Source of the DNA: Helichrysum umbraculigerum
Lineage: Eukaryota; Streptophyta; Magnoliopsida; Asterales; Asteraceae
DNA length: 64,000 nucleotides
NCBI GenBank assembly: GCA_949592205.1
Contig: CATIUR010000001.1
Span: 335,364,250 to 335,428,249 of the forward strand
Direction of reading: 5' to 3'
Below the pieces are notes generated by a model, which was not told the origin of the DNA, did not search any database, and was given only the letters and a program-made list of their open reading frames with translations. Position numbers and translations under genes: made by a program. Positions 24,701-35,210 of the stretch are shown one piece after another. How positions within the stretch are numbered: position 1 is the stretch's first letter; every line of letters starts with the position of its first letter.

Positions 24701-26223
24701 TTTCGGGTTTTTAAGCAGGAGATTATATTGAGTCCCGTCCCACCGGTCTCCCCCTGTATGATCAAGGTTCCACCAACGGCGAGTGGGATACGGACGATTT
24801 TATCGTGACAAACGATTTCAGCTCGATATTTGGACAACCAGTCCATTCCAATAATGACGTCGAAACTCCCGATTTCAATGGGTATAAGGTCGATCGAAAA
24901 GGTTTCGTCAGCTAGGTTTAAAGTGCAATTAGGTATCACACAGGTGGTTTCTACAAGTTTTCCATTGGCTAGCTCTACAGTGTACTTAACATCTAAGGCA
25001 ACAGGAGTGATGTCAAGTAATGGGCAAAAATCATCGGAGATAAAGCTTCTATCAGCACCAGTATCAAATAGAACAGAAGCATTTAAGTTGTTGAGGAGGA
25101 ACATACCCGAGACCACATTCGGGTCCTGGCGGGCATCCCCAGATTTGATGACGAAAGCTCTGCTTCGGGTGTTGTTGTTGTTGCTGTTGCGGTTGTTGTT
25201 GTTGTTGTTGTTGTTCAGTTTTGGGCACGAGTCCCTGAAATGCCCAGGTTTCCCACACTCAAAGCATACTTTGGGTGGTCTGGTGTTGTTGGGGTTGTTG
25301 TTGGTAGGAGAGCGGCAATCTTTGGTAAGGTGGCCGTACCTCTTGCAGTTGTTGCAAAAGGGACCACAGGAACCCTCATGGTGACGGCTGCACTTGGGAC
25401 AATATGGTTTGCTCCCAGTGTAACCCCGGATGATGTCAGTGGTGGTGTTGTAGGCTTTGATGGTGTCGGTTTTCTTATTTTGTTGGTTGGAGTGGTTGTT
25501 GTGGAAATCAGACCACTTGCGTTTGTTGTTTTGGGATGATGAAGTGAGTGGTTCAGAATCTTGGCTCATAGACATCAGATCTTGGGCCAATGAGATTGCA
25601 CCATCAATGGTGGTTGGTTTTGAAGAGATGACGTGTCCCTGAACGAAATCAGGGAGACCAAGGGCGTACTTCCTGATTTTATCAGGTTCAGTGCTTACCA
25701 TAGCTGGGCGGAGGGCAGCTAATTGTTGAAATCTGGTGGTATAACCATCGATGTCACCACCCTGAACCTTCAAATTCCAAAACTCCTCATCTAGCTTCTG
25801 GAGTTTGGCGATAGAGCAGTACTTGGCAGTGAGTTTGGCTTTCAATTCCTCCCAAGTGATTTGGTAGGCAATGTCAGCACCCACTGATTGGGTATATGAA
25901 TTCCACCAAGAGTGGGCATCATCTTCAAGAGAGCAGGTAGCGAAATTTACTTTGTCGTTCTCCGCGCATTTGCTGACACGGAAAACAGTTTCCATTTTCT
26001 CGAACCATCTGATCAGTCCGATGGCTCCTTCAGAACCCTTGAAACTCGAGGGTTTGCAGCTTTGGAAGTCCTTGTAAGAACAAGGTTTGACGGCAGAGGT
26101 TCCAGCGGTATCGCTGTTTCTTGTGGAGTTGGGTGGGGTATTCCGAGCCAAGGCTTCAGTAACAGCCTGGGTTATGAGTGACATGATCTGAGCATCTGTG
26201 TAAGGTCGTGTCTTTGGCGGCAT
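21775..26223 (-). CDS. Gag-Pol polyprotein of the chromovirus, 1482 aa, single ORF
   Basis: Domains in order: retrotransposon Gag (about residues 60-230); zinc-finger cysteines including CCHC-like CNNCKRYGHLTKDC and CFECGKPGHFRDSC (276-333); an Asn run coded by a GTT/TTG-type repeat (335-351); aspartic protease LFDTGADRSFIS (about 384); reverse transcriptase with FIDDILIYS (about 720); RNase H with YCDASHQGLG (about 870); integrase HHCC finger (1061-1104) and DDE core (IWVIVDRL, IISDRD, GQSERTIQTLEDML; about 1130-1230); GPY/F segment NPRYIGPF (about 1360); and a C-terminal chromodomain-like segment (VKVRWNSRRGPEFTWERED, about 1423-1470). All catalytic motifs look intact. Gag and Pol are in one frame without a shift, usual for chromoviruses. 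Product: virus-like particle plus replication and integration enzymes; the chromodomain probably steers integration to heterochromatin (family knowledge). Confidence 0.95.
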   Translation of the reverse strand: MPPKTRPYTDAQIMSLITQAVTEALARNTPPNSTRNSDTAGTSAVKPCSYKDFQSCKPSSFKGSEGAIGLIRWFEKMETVFRVSKCAENDKVNFATCSLEDDAHSWWNSYTQSVGADIAYQITWEELKAKLTAKYCSIAKLQKLDEEFWNLKVQGGDIDGYTTRFQQLAALRPAMVSTEPDKIRKYALGLPDFVQGHVISSKPTTIDGAISLAQDLMSMSQDSEPLTSSSQNNKRKWSDFHNNHSNQQNKKTDTIKAYNTTTDIIRGYTGSKPYCPKCSRHHEGSCGPFCNNCKRYGHLTKDCRSPTNNNPNNTRPPKVCFECGKPGHFRDSCPKLNNNNNNNNRNSNNNNTRSRAFVIKSGDARQDPNVVSGMFLLNNLNASVLFDTGADRSFISDDFCPLLDITPVALDVKYTVELANGKLVETTCVIPNCTLNLADETFSIDLIPIEIGSFDVIIGMDWLSKYRAEIVCHDKIVRIPLAVGGTLIIQGETGGTGLNIISCLKTRKFLRKGYPAILAHIMEKKSEEKRLEDVPIVRDFPEVFPEELPGLPLPRQVEFSIDLVPGAAPVARAPYRLAPSELQELSSQLQELLDRGFIRPSSSPWGAPVLFVKKKDGSFRMCIDYRELNKLTVKNRYPLPRIDDLFDQLQGSSFYSKIDLRSGYHQLRVRDTDIPKTAFRTRYGHYEFQVMPFGLTNAPAVFMDLMNRVCKPYLDKFVIVFIDDILIYSRNEQEHAQHLKTILELLRHEELYAKFSKCEFWIQTVQFLGHVIDSQGIHVDPSKIEAIKDWQAPTSATEVRQFLGLAGYYRRFIENFSKIAQPLTVLTQKDKRFDWTEKQESAFQLLKQKLCSAPILSLPEGTDDFVVYCDASHQGLGCVLMQRDKVIAYASRQLKIHEKNYTTHDLELGAVVFALKIWRHYLYGTKCTIFTDHKSLQHIFDQKDLNMRQTRWVELLTDYDCEIKYHPGKANVVADALSRKERSKPLRVRALSMTIHNDLTIQIHTAQIEALKSENIKNEALRGIDKQFEIKPNGIRYFSNRIWLPSFGNLRDLVMDEAHKSKYSIHPGSDKMYHGIKEFYWWPNMKAEIATYVSKCLTCSKVKTEHQKPPGLLQQPEIPEWKWDQIAMDFITKLPKSSSGCDTIWVIVDRLTKSAHFLAIKESDKMERLTQIYIKEIVSHHGVPISIISDRDARFTSHFWQSLQKALGTRLDMSTAYHPQTDGQSERTIQTLEDMLRACAVDFGTNWERHLPLCEFSYNNSYHASIKAAPFEALYGRKCRSPTCWTEVGDSQLTGPELIHATTEKIVEIQNRLKAARDRQKSYADVRRKPLEFQVGDRVLLKVSPWKGVIRFGKRGKLNPRYIGPFEILERIGPVAYRLQLPSELSSVHPTFHISNLKKCLSDETLIIPFDEIRVNDKLHFVEEPAEIMDREVKQLKQSRIPIVKVRWNSRRGPEFTWEREDQMRLKYPQLFTDSTSNTTSS

Positions 26224-26532
26224 GATTCTTCAATAAAAGAAATGAAGATACATGAGATTTTGTAAGAAAATTGTATTTATTTCAGATGTACATGTATAAA
26301 GGTGGTAATACATAACATCGATATGAAAAAGAATTATGGCAATTAATATGAGTTGAACAACAAGAAATATTTGATAGCTAATACGAGTTCAAAGGTTACA
26401 TCCTACAGATGTATTACAAAAGATGTCGGGAATTGTTACATCCGACTGAATTATAGAGTAGCGCGTAGATAGTTACTAGATTACAGGATAGATTACAAGA
26501 CAAAGACTACACTAGTCTTGACGTAGATTAAT
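26224..26532 (-). other. Spacer between upstream ORF and gag-pol
   Basis: 309 bases of AT-rich leader with stops in all frames; no shine-through ORF. How gag-pol is reached by ribosomes (reinitiation, IRES, spliced RNA) is not visible from sequence. Confidence 0.5.
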
Positions 26533-27003
26533 TTATTCCATCATCGTGACAAGACGGTCCACAGTGTTTGCAAGCCTGCTAGCTTGTCGGGCGTTGTCTT
26601 CTGCTAGCGCAAGTCGTTGTGTTAGTCCGCGCGCATACTCTTCTGCTTCATGTGAGCGTTGCTCACATTCTTCCATCCTTTGTTGTAGAAGGGCATTTTC
26701 CACCCTTATCCCTATTATTTGATTGCGAAGGACATCCATGTTGTTGTTTGTGGTTTCAAGGTCGTCGGAGACTTGTTCGATGCGTTCAAGGGATGTAAGT
26801 CTCCAGTTTTCGTTTGTTTCCTGCAACACGACATCCATGGTGCGAAGTCGCTGCTCGTGTTGATTCACCCTGGCGGCTAAGGCCGGTAAGGTGGAATGAG
26901 TGGGATACGGGCCAGCTCGAGGCAACCTGGAGTTCCTCCTTGCTACCCTTGGGTTCTGCGATCCGGATTGAGAACGAGATGAATTTGATGGAATGTTTGC
27001 CAT
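26533..27003 (-). CDS. Extra ORF upstream of gag in the chromovirus, 156 aa, coiled-coil
   Basis: This ORF lies in the 5' leader, between the primer site (27316) and gag (26223), on the sense strand. It starts ATG at 27003 (MANIPSNSSRSQSGSQ). The first ~40 residues are S/R/P-rich and basic. From about residue 45 to the end it is a long amphipathic helix with heptad-like spacing (VNQHEQRLRTMD, VENALLQQRMEECEQ, LTQRLALAEDNARQ), so probably a coiled coil. It is in the same frame as gag but is separated by its own stop and 309 bases. I recognise no domain. Extra 5' ORFs are known in Ogre elements; I know of none described for Tekay-type chromoviruses. It could be a Gag accessory, a captured host fragment or a chance ORF. 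Confidence 0.7.
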   Translation of the reverse strand: MANIPSNSSRSQSGSQNPRVARRNSRLPRAGPYPTHSTLPALAARVNQHEQRLRTMDVVLQETNENWRLTSLERIEQVSDDLETTNNNMDVLRNQIIGIRVENALLQQRMEECEQRSHEAEEYARGLTQRLALAEDNARQASRLANTVDRLVTMME

Positions 27004-27315
27004 TTCTGAGACAAAGCGTTAGTAAGATTGAGGCCTATATTCATATAGCTCCTATATAATATAGCCTATTGAGTGTCTAGCATAAACATGTTTGAGTCTC
27101 GGTTCTCTCGAGGTCAGAGTCTTCTATTGTATCCTGTTCAGCCATAACTACTTTCAGATCTTACATCATCTTTGCTTAATTGTACATAGTTGATCAGGCT
27201 ATGTTAAATTAAACTCGTATGCTGTAATCCCTGAACCAGTCATACCTAATAAGGAATACTGCCTAATGGTCATAGTCTAGGCTCACTAAATGCAACCTAG
27301 TTCACTATAACCTTA

Positions 27316-27329
27316 GGCTCTGATACCAA
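27316..27329 (-). other. Primer-binding site (initiator Met tRNA type), chromovirus
   Basis: The minus strand reads TTGGTATCAGAGCC two bases inside the 5' LTR. Confidence 0.9.
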
Positions 27330-28479
27330 TCTGTAACACCCCCAAATTTGATGATTTGCGGAAGCTTGATTTGGGTGTTACTAATCAATAACAAAGCACA
27401 AAGATAAATAGCAAACGACTCTATATGCGTCGTTTTAACAAAATATATTGATTACTGAAATGTTTACAACATTTAAAGCGTTACATAGCTCGAGTTAATA
27501 AAAATGAGATTTCAGTACATAAGTACTTGTACAAAATATACTAATGCAAGAAAATCTCAATCGTCTGTATGCTGACTCGAGCTAAATCCTGAGCAGAAAC
27601 ATCCTACTGCTGGGTACCTGCGATATATGCTAAAAGGTCAGCTATAAAGCTGGTGAGCTCACAGGTTTGAAATCAAGTAATATCGTATGAACCGCAAGAT
27701 TTAAATAAGGTATTGCATCCAGCAATAAAATAATGAATTGCATCCAGCAATTAAATATATGAATTGCATCCAGCAATTTGATGGTAATCATTGTGTATAC
27801 AGCCATGAGCACATAGTTGAACTTAACTCGAGGGCCGGGTCCCCTATAGAGAATTCCGGGCGAGGTGCCTCCACGAATGCCTAATCAACATTCGTCTTCC
27901 CAAATATTAGTACGTCCGTTTATCCGGTTAGTGCTTGCTAACCCGAACGAGGAGGGTCAATCCTATATGGTACCATATACTAATATTCACGCTACAACGT
28001 ATTAACAACTATGCTGACGGAGGACTTTAAAATGATTAGTTTCGAAAAACTCATGTAGTATATGAAAAGTTGGTACTTGCGTTCACATGTTAAAAGTTGA
28101 GCAGTATATCACACCCCTGAGTAAAACAGTAAAAAGAGGGGCTATGAGACTCACCTGAGTCTGAATGCGTTTAAACAAACGTAAGTTGATTAGCCGAAAA
28201 TGAAGTCCAAAGACTTGTAACCTGAGGGTGTCCACGACACGCGATGGTTATAATCATGATTGGGTATCTCAAAAGATCACCCTTGTAGTCGTTACACAAC
28301 TATATATATGTCCAAATTACTACGATTTGGTTGATTTGTTAAGTGTTTGAAAACATGTACGGCCCGTTGGTGATGGATTTGTAATAATAATCTCAACTAT
28401 TATTATTGTGATTTCGTGGTGTTTTACTTTGAAAAATGTGTTTCGATTGTGTTTTAGAAGCCGTTACGGAATCTAAGTA

Positions 28480-28580
28480 CGGGGGTCCGGGGGCAGCGCC
28501 CCTGGTAGCGGGGTCCAAGGGGCGGCAGCCCCTGGCGGGGTCCAAGGGGCAGAGCCCCTGGCTGGGGTCGAGCTGCCAGG
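28480..28580. repeat. GC-rich hairpin triad, right chromovirus LTR
   Basis: Identical, as read, to the block at 20337-20437. Confidence 0.8.
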
Positions 28581-28713
28581 TCAGCTTGGAAAATTTTTAT
28601 TTCTACTATATTGCTTTGACGAAAAACGCATCTGGGATCTGAATTCGGGTAAAATCGAGTGATAAATTTTAGGTCTCGACACTTAGTAAAAAAAATCTGA
28701 GTTTTCTGTGTTT

Positions 28714-28998
28714 TGCGACACAATATGCGACACAAGGTTAGTTATGCGACACAAGGGTTGTGTCGCATAAAAATGCGACACAATGTCTATGCGACACAAG
28801 GGTTGTGTCGCATAGATGCGAGATGCTGATTCAACAGCGACATAGTGATTGTGTCGTATGGGGTATGCGACATAGTGGTTGTGTCGCAAGACTTGCGACA
28901 CTAAATCTTTGGTACGACATAAGGTACGACACAAGGGATTTTATGCGACACTAAAGCCAAAATACGACACAACATGCGACACAATGCTTGTGTCGCAT
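28714..28998. repeat. TGCGACACAA dyad array, right chromovirus LTR
   Basis: Same array in the 5' LTR. On the minus strand it lies upstream of the GC triad and of the possible TATA at about 28301-28311. Confidence 0.85.
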
Positions 28999-29883
28999 GG
29001 ATGAACACCAGCCCAGAAAGTCCGGCTGTTCAACATTTTCCGGCCAAAATCCGTTTTTAACCCGTTTTCAAGCTATAAATTCGTGTTCTATTCATTGTAA
29101 TGGACATATACTAGTTATAATAACAACCACAAATGAAAAATACTAAGAATCGAGTGATTTCGGGATTTTGTCGGAAACTTACAATTTGCCGAAATGAAAA
29201 TCCGGAAAGGTAGAAATGTAGATCGTTGCGAGGTGGTCGTGAATCTCTAAAAATATTTGTGATCCGGTCGCGTTTCGTGGTAGTATTTTGCGGTTTTGTG
29301 GATTTTGGGTGTGTTGGTGAAAGAGAGGAAAGAAAAGAGAGAGAGAGAAGTAATGGGTGAAATGAAGAAAGAAAAGGTGGGAATGGGAGGTTATCCTCCC
29401 ATTTTCGCCCCGCGTTCCCGCTCTGTGCGGTGTTCGTTTGCTCCGTCGTTTAATCGTTAAATAATTATTTACATTTTAATTATAAGTTTTAAATTACGAT
29501 TTATTACGCGATATATTATTTAAATATTTTACAAATCATTTTATGTTTGTGTTATAAAACGTAAATTAGTTTATTTCGTTTGCGCGGTTTAATGTTTTAA
29601 ATCGTGTAAGTTTGGTTTGTACGATACGAATGAATACGAAATATTATCAAAATAATATTTTTGACATAAAAGCGTTATTTAATAAAATGAGTCACCAACG
29701 TCCGTAAAATATTGAATCGAAATACCTCCGATTTAAATTGCGTACGATTTAGTCAAATCGCATATTCGTATATATTCACAATATATATAATTCGATACAT
29801 TAATTAGCCTAACAAGGAACTAATTACATGTATTAACATATGATTAGGCACTAATTACTAGTCCTAATTTGGCGGGTGTTATA

Positions 29884-32407
29884 CTTAAGATTCATCATAC
29901 TACTTTTAATAACAGAATTCATAATAAGATAATACTTTAGGAGTGAACACTGTTTTATTTTGACTAACATCTATTTCTTTTATAATAGGTGCCACATTAT
30001 GACTATAGTCTAGTGGTTTACTATTTCTATATTCCATACTGAAATCACATCATATTGATACTATATTCATGTATAAGGCATAGGCTTACATGTTTATGTC
30101 TTTATCCGATACAATTCAATACTACCTTTCTAAAATTACATTAAATCCTTTTGATATTCAGCAGCCTCAACAATTCCATGTGAATAGCATAATATAACTA
30201 CGTTGGCCAGACGTCGTCAGATTATGTCATACACACTTCCTTCTCAGGCTATTTCACACCATCCAGTTTTAATGTAATTTCCATATAAACACATAATACA
30301 ATGATCTCCAACAAGCAAAACACTTGCTAACACTTTGATCACATATATTCAGCTTATTTCAATTAATAGATTTCACATAAGCAAGAAATTTCACATATTC
30401 CAGTCAATATCATTTATTTCACCTTTCAACTTGTCTCTGATGAATTCATCTTCTGATTCATTCATCAGTCAGTTAAACACATATATTTCTTAATCACATA
30501 ATAACTAATCACATATGATGACATATATTAATCATGTCATTATTTCACATTGTTTATTTCACAATTACACCTATAATCAAATCAAACAACAATTGAGCTT
30601 AGGTAGAGATTAGATTCCCAAACAGACTCAAAATCCATAAGATACCATTGTGCTTAGCACATATTTCGAATAATCAATATTTCGTATGATCGTTATTTCG
30701 TAATAAAGAATCTCTACACTAAAGCTCAACTACACAATTCATAATAAACACATATCATTATACTAAATTCACAAAGTACAATGATAATAACAAATACATA
30801 GTTGTATAAAACGTCTCCTTTAATCACTTAAAACAATAACACAATCTATATATTCCGTAAACATATTCACAATTTATTTCGTTAATTGTTTGACTATAGT
30901 CAAAATAAATTCACTAACCACATATACATGTATTCTCCCTCAGGAACAATTATTTCCAATTATAATAATACATAAAAGATACTAATCGGATCTTACAATA
31001 TCATATCACATTTATATGATAGATTACTTATTTCTCATTAATTTAATTCATATTCCAAATTTATAGATCACTAGGAATGGATTCTAGATACATATCTGAT
31101 TCACTACACAATTTCTAATGATACCTTTACCCACAGGAATGCTTCCTAAGCTTAAAGAAACAAACGGCTAATTCGAAACATAAATCAAAAGTCCGAAACA
31201 AGGTCCGAAAAACTGTAAAATGCCATTTTCGGGCCCCAAACGACCCCGAAGTGCCCAAAACTGACTAGGCTATAGTATAGCTTTGATCATTGGGCCGTTC
31301 CCGAGTGACCATGCGAATTTCAACTCATTCTGAGTTAGTGAAATTCGTCACTAAACCGTGACCCTGAAATTACTTATGCATTTTCAAAATTTGCAAAATC
31401 TTTTGAAATTTTTCATACAAACGCGATCCGGAATGATAGGGCTGGATCGCGTTCACCTTTAGAAAACATTCTGTCACCGTTTTACACTTGGCAACGCGAT
31501 CCGGGTCAAGATGGCTGGATCGCGTTCCTAAGAAATTTTCAGACCTGCAACTTTAGTTGCAAAAATACGAAATTTAAACGCGAATATCTCTCAAACCGTA
31601 AAGAATTAAGGTCTGAAATTTTGCAGGCACTTTCATATGATCAAAATGAAACTTTCCCTTTTTACACTTTTTCAATTTACACGTTTTACAAGAAAACGGA
31701 CACATGACTCATTTTAGGCCATTTTCGGCCAATTTGGTGGGCAACCCATATTTTCCAAACCACTTGGTTTTAGATTCTGGTCCTTTGCCAACATATTCCT
31801 GCATCCATTTGTGACTTAAAGCAACGATCACCACTACCATGCTTGAATCATTACTCATTTTGACACCTTGACCCGTTTGGGGGTCCATTTGGACACTTTC
31901 ATTGATTCTAACACAATTTAACTATTTGACACTTGATTTCGATTCATTTTAACATCATACCATATTTCTTGATTCATGATCATCCAATTAGACCATATCT
32001 CAATATTTAACCCATTGATCACAATTTCACCAAAATTATGATCAATATCTATATATTTCAACATCTAACCATGTTATCACTATATAATATTTCTATTACC
32101 CAATTTGACACCCTCATATTCCAGTTTGACCTTTTCAAGTCAAAGATACATTTTTCAACGACTAGGCTAATTACTATTTTAACCAATCATGAAATTCCAA
32201 ATCCTATTACATAAGGTTCTAGACCTCATTAAACGTTCTATTATTAATTCTACACCTATTAACCATCAAATATTTTGCTACAGGGAATTATATCAATTCA
32301 ATCAATCAATTCTATTACTACTCATAATTAAGATAACAATTCAAATATTTCATATAGGTTTAAGATTAGGCAATCCTATTGTGGATTACCTAATTCTCTT
32401 AAACCAT
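29884..32407 (-). other. Non-coding internal region of the non-autonomous element
   Basis: No ORF beyond about 100 codons and no recognisable retroviral domain. It holds two matched 10-bp inverted repeats at 31420-31526. The first five bases are the right copy of the CTTAA duplication made by the nested chromovirus. Confidence 0.6.
31420..31526. repeat. Two matched inverted repeats, AACGCGATCC / GGATCGCGTT
   Basis: Arm pairs lie at 31420-31429 with 31444-31453 and at 31493-31502 with 31517-31526. Both pairs have perfect 10-bp arms and equal spacing (14 bases), but different central bases. Confidence 0.85.
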
Positions 32408-32420
32408 CGCTCTGATACCA
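32408..32420 (-). other. Primer-binding site (initiator Met tRNA type), non-autonomous element
   Basis: The minus strand reads TTGGTATCAGAGC two bases inside the 5' LTR, complementary to the initiator-Met tRNA 3' end. Confidence 0.85.
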
Positions 32421-32422
32421 AC

Positions 32423-34448
32423 TTGAAACGCCCCAAATTCAATAGATTTTTTTTTTTTTATAGAAAACTTACATATTACAATTTATGAAATCATAATGCT
32501 TAGAAATATCATTCCATCACATTTGGTCCCATGTGAATGCTAAAAGTAAATATTTACGAAATCAACTCAATACAATGATAACCTACTACATAAAAATCAT
32601 AATCCTTTGGGCGATTTATACAATGGTAATTCAAAACGACAATTCAATAGAATGAGAAACTTGTCTAATAACATAACAAGTTTCTATCCACGCTACCTTC
32701 TTGAATCCTTTCAGCCAATTGGTTCAACAAAACCAAACACCTACAACATAAAACCACTGATACGAGTAAGCATAAAGCTTAGTGAGTATACAAGCAATCA
32801 AATAAATAATTCACCAAAAGCACCAACAAGATACAATTATCAAATAACCACTTATTACTTTTAAATAATTAAATCGTATTGAGCCACAGTAGAGATTTTA
32901 CCATATTCCGTACGGATTCATGATCCAATAGATACAAATAAGCATGGCACCGATCATATATGGATACCAAGCTTTATAGATACCGAGTAGTGCCAAGCAC
33001 TTATTTCGTGATATTCATTTATTTCGTAATAAGTAATCTCTACAATACTAAATCCATATACTCCACATAATTCACATAATCCTCCTAATTTACATAATTC
33101 TTCTAATTCACATAATCCTCCTAATTCACATAATACTATACTATTTCCAAATAACTCAACTACTAACAACAATCAACAAATATGGTCAACAACAAATATC
33201 AACTTAAAATTCAAGATACAATATAACCTAAGAACCACCATAAGAAACAACTATAAGAGATAAACAATATTCCAAACGATTGTATGAACCTCTTGCTCGT
33301 AAGCAATCCGGAGCATACAATCATTATTCAAGTAATTCTCGTATCACTCACCTTTGCCTTTTAGGGTACATGTATGATTTCACACTCGAATAGCAAATCC
33401 ACCATTTTGATCACTTAACATACAACCTATCAATACAATAACACATAATCATCAAAATCAACTAATACAATCATCAATCCATCACCTCTTTTGGATTGAT
33501 TATTTCTAATTCATGATCTCTCCTTTCATAATCTTCATTATTTCACTATTTCATTACTTGTATAATCATATACATAACTTGATTACTTATATTCCATTTT
33601 GATCATTACTTTAATTCACTTAATCATAATCATTCTCATAATCATAGTTAATCATATTGCTTAATTCTCTTGATTCAATACTTCAAAATCTATTAATCAT
33701 ATTCCAATAACCCTTTTAAACACCAATTAAGGTGTATTAACACCAATTCATCATCATCTACACAATACTCATTTTAATCATTAGATACACAATTCAAGTC
33801 ATCCATTTTTAGGTTGAATTAGTGTTACCAATACCCTTTATAACACTAATTAACATCAATTTAAACTCATACAAGCCCTAATTTCGGATTAAAATAACCA
33901 ATTCTTCAAAACCCACCAAAACCCAAGAACACCTTCTTTGATTCTTTATTTTCATTCATGTTAAATGATTCCACAATCAATAATAAGCTTATCTATCAAC
34001 AATTCAATGTATTTCATACTTAAATTCGTATTGAAATCGATAATTTCACAAACCCCCATGAAAATTCATAGAATTCAAGATTCTAGGTTAAAATAATTCA
34101 AGAACAAAGATTACCTTATATTAGAATCGATTAATCGTTGTTGAACTTGAGATTTCTAGCTTCAATTTCATGTATTTGGATCGATTTTAGTTTAGGGTTT
34201 AGGGTTTCATGTTTTCTTCTCCATCGTGAAGCTCCTGGAGCTTTTCCAAAGGTTTAAAAAAAATGATACGTACATATCCATATTAATAATAAGAATAAGT
34301 CTTATTTCGTGCCCCGTACTTATCATTGTCTGGAACTTTAAAACCGACTTACAATTATTACTATTTTATTTCACCTAAGGTAAATATAATTTAAAACACT
34401 TAATATTACTTTATTCACAATATTACTTTTGGATTTTGGGATGTTACA
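32423..34448 (-). repeat. 5' LTR of the non-autonomous element
   Basis: Right copy, next to the primer-binding site. It is nearly identical to 16597-18620, 2 bp longer. Confidence 0.9.
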
Positions 34449-34453
34449 CTCCC

Positions 34454-35210
34454 CTCTTTGAAATCTGGCCAAATCTTTAAGGGTTTGTAGAAGTCAACTT
34501 TTGTATAGGCATAAATCAATACCTAATGGATGGACAAGCTTTAGTTAACTACTAATCAACTGAAGTTCTTGATATACTTTTAGCATTAAGTTACATATGA
34601 TTTAGCCCTAGTTCTAAGAGTGTCATCATCGACGGCTACTTAACGTGTCCTTGTGGTGAATCAATTTCAAAACTTACTCTATGTAATCAATTAAAACACC
34701 CCTATCAATAGCCCCAATTAACTTTCCCAAAAGATTCTTTATAGCAGCAACAAATTAAAATTTAATCAAAATTTGACAACTGGGTAAGGTAAATTAAAAG
34801 CAAACCCTAAGTTCGTACAAAGAAACAAAAAACCCTAGGTTCAAAATTTTTTTATTATAGATACCTTTATTCTTTCTGTTGGATAGGGACTTCATCATCT
34901 TATCTGGATTCGGATTCTTGTGTGTTCATGTCAAATTGTTTTTTTGAAGAATATTGTGTGCAGCTTTGAGATTGCAGTGATTGAATTTACAGGTACATAG
35001 TGGAAGGTTTAAGAAGAGCAAGGTGAGGATGATTGGCGGGAAATAACATAAAATAATACAAGCATTCCCCCTTTAATTACTATATGTATACTTTCAAGAA
35101 TAGTCCCTCTCATTTCACGTTTTTTTTATTTTATTTTTTATTTTTTAGGTTTTATGATAAGTTTAAACACATAAACACAGAAATAAAAATAAACCGCTCA
35201 TTTCCTCCCC
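34454..35210. other. Single-copy-looking DNA between retroelements
   Basis: This is the right-hand continuation of the target site of the non-autonomous element. No long ORF. The minus strand has features of a gene start: a short ATG-bearing exon with a good donor, and an intron-like stretch with AACCCTA motifs. Confidence 0.4.
34865..35010 (-). pseudogene. Possible orphan first exon of a host gene
   Basis: On the minus strand a leader-like stretch is followed by two ATGs (34898, 34895), a basic reading MMKSLSNRKNK, and a donor AATAAAG|GTATCT at 34865. AT-rich, telobox-bearing sequence follows, as in a first intron. The downstream part would be separated by the 17.9-kb insertion at 16597-34448, and I found no exon beyond it. 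It may equally be chance. Confidence 0.2.

Larger units (their letters stand above)
19189..29883 (-). mobile_element. Complete, young Ty3 chromovirus (Tekay-like), coding-intact
   Basis: LTRs of 2552 bp each lie at 19189-21740 and 27332-29883. The target duplication is CTTAA at 19184-19188 and 29884-29888. There is a tRNA-Met primer site, a polypurine tract, an open 1482-codon gag-pol and an extra upstream ORF. Reading the LTRs against each other I saw three differences: 19357 T versus 27500 A, 19783 A versus 27926 G, and the terminal 21739 C versus 29882 T. This is a recent insertion, and the last change alters the terminal CA of one LTR to TA. The Tekay assignment rests on the C-terminal chromodomain-like segment and is an inference. 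Confidence 0.95.
27332..29883 (-). repeat. 5' LTR of the chromovirus
   Basis: Same length and almost the same sequence as the left copy. Its outer end reads GTGTTATA where GTGTTACA is expected, and the CTTAA duplication follows directly. Confidence 0.95.
16597..34448 (-). mobile_element. Large non-autonomous LTR retrotransposon (LARD-like), interrupted by a chromovirus
   Basis: LTRs at 16597-18620 and 32423-34448 start TGAAACGCCCC and end GGGATGTTACA. The target duplication CTCCC lies at 16592-16596 and 34449-34453. The primer-binding site (32408-32420) and polypurine tract put the element on the minus strand. Its own internal part is 18621-19183 plus 29884-32422, about 3.1 kb, with no gag, protease, RT or integrase ORF, so it must move in trans. 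The LTRs differ at roughly ten or more places that I noticed (for example 16763 T/C, a 4-base indel near 17041, 18410 G indel). It is therefore older than the element nested in it, as expected. Confidence 0.9.

Noticed and set aside
24830..25384. 184-codon ORF on the plus strand inside the chromovirus
   Set aside because: Antisense shadow of gag-pol; its Leu run is the reverse of the Asn-coding repeat.
32607..33172. Small ORFs in the LARD LTRs (also 16781-17342)
   Set aside because: Duplicated in both LTRs, low complexity, no start or splice context; not genes.
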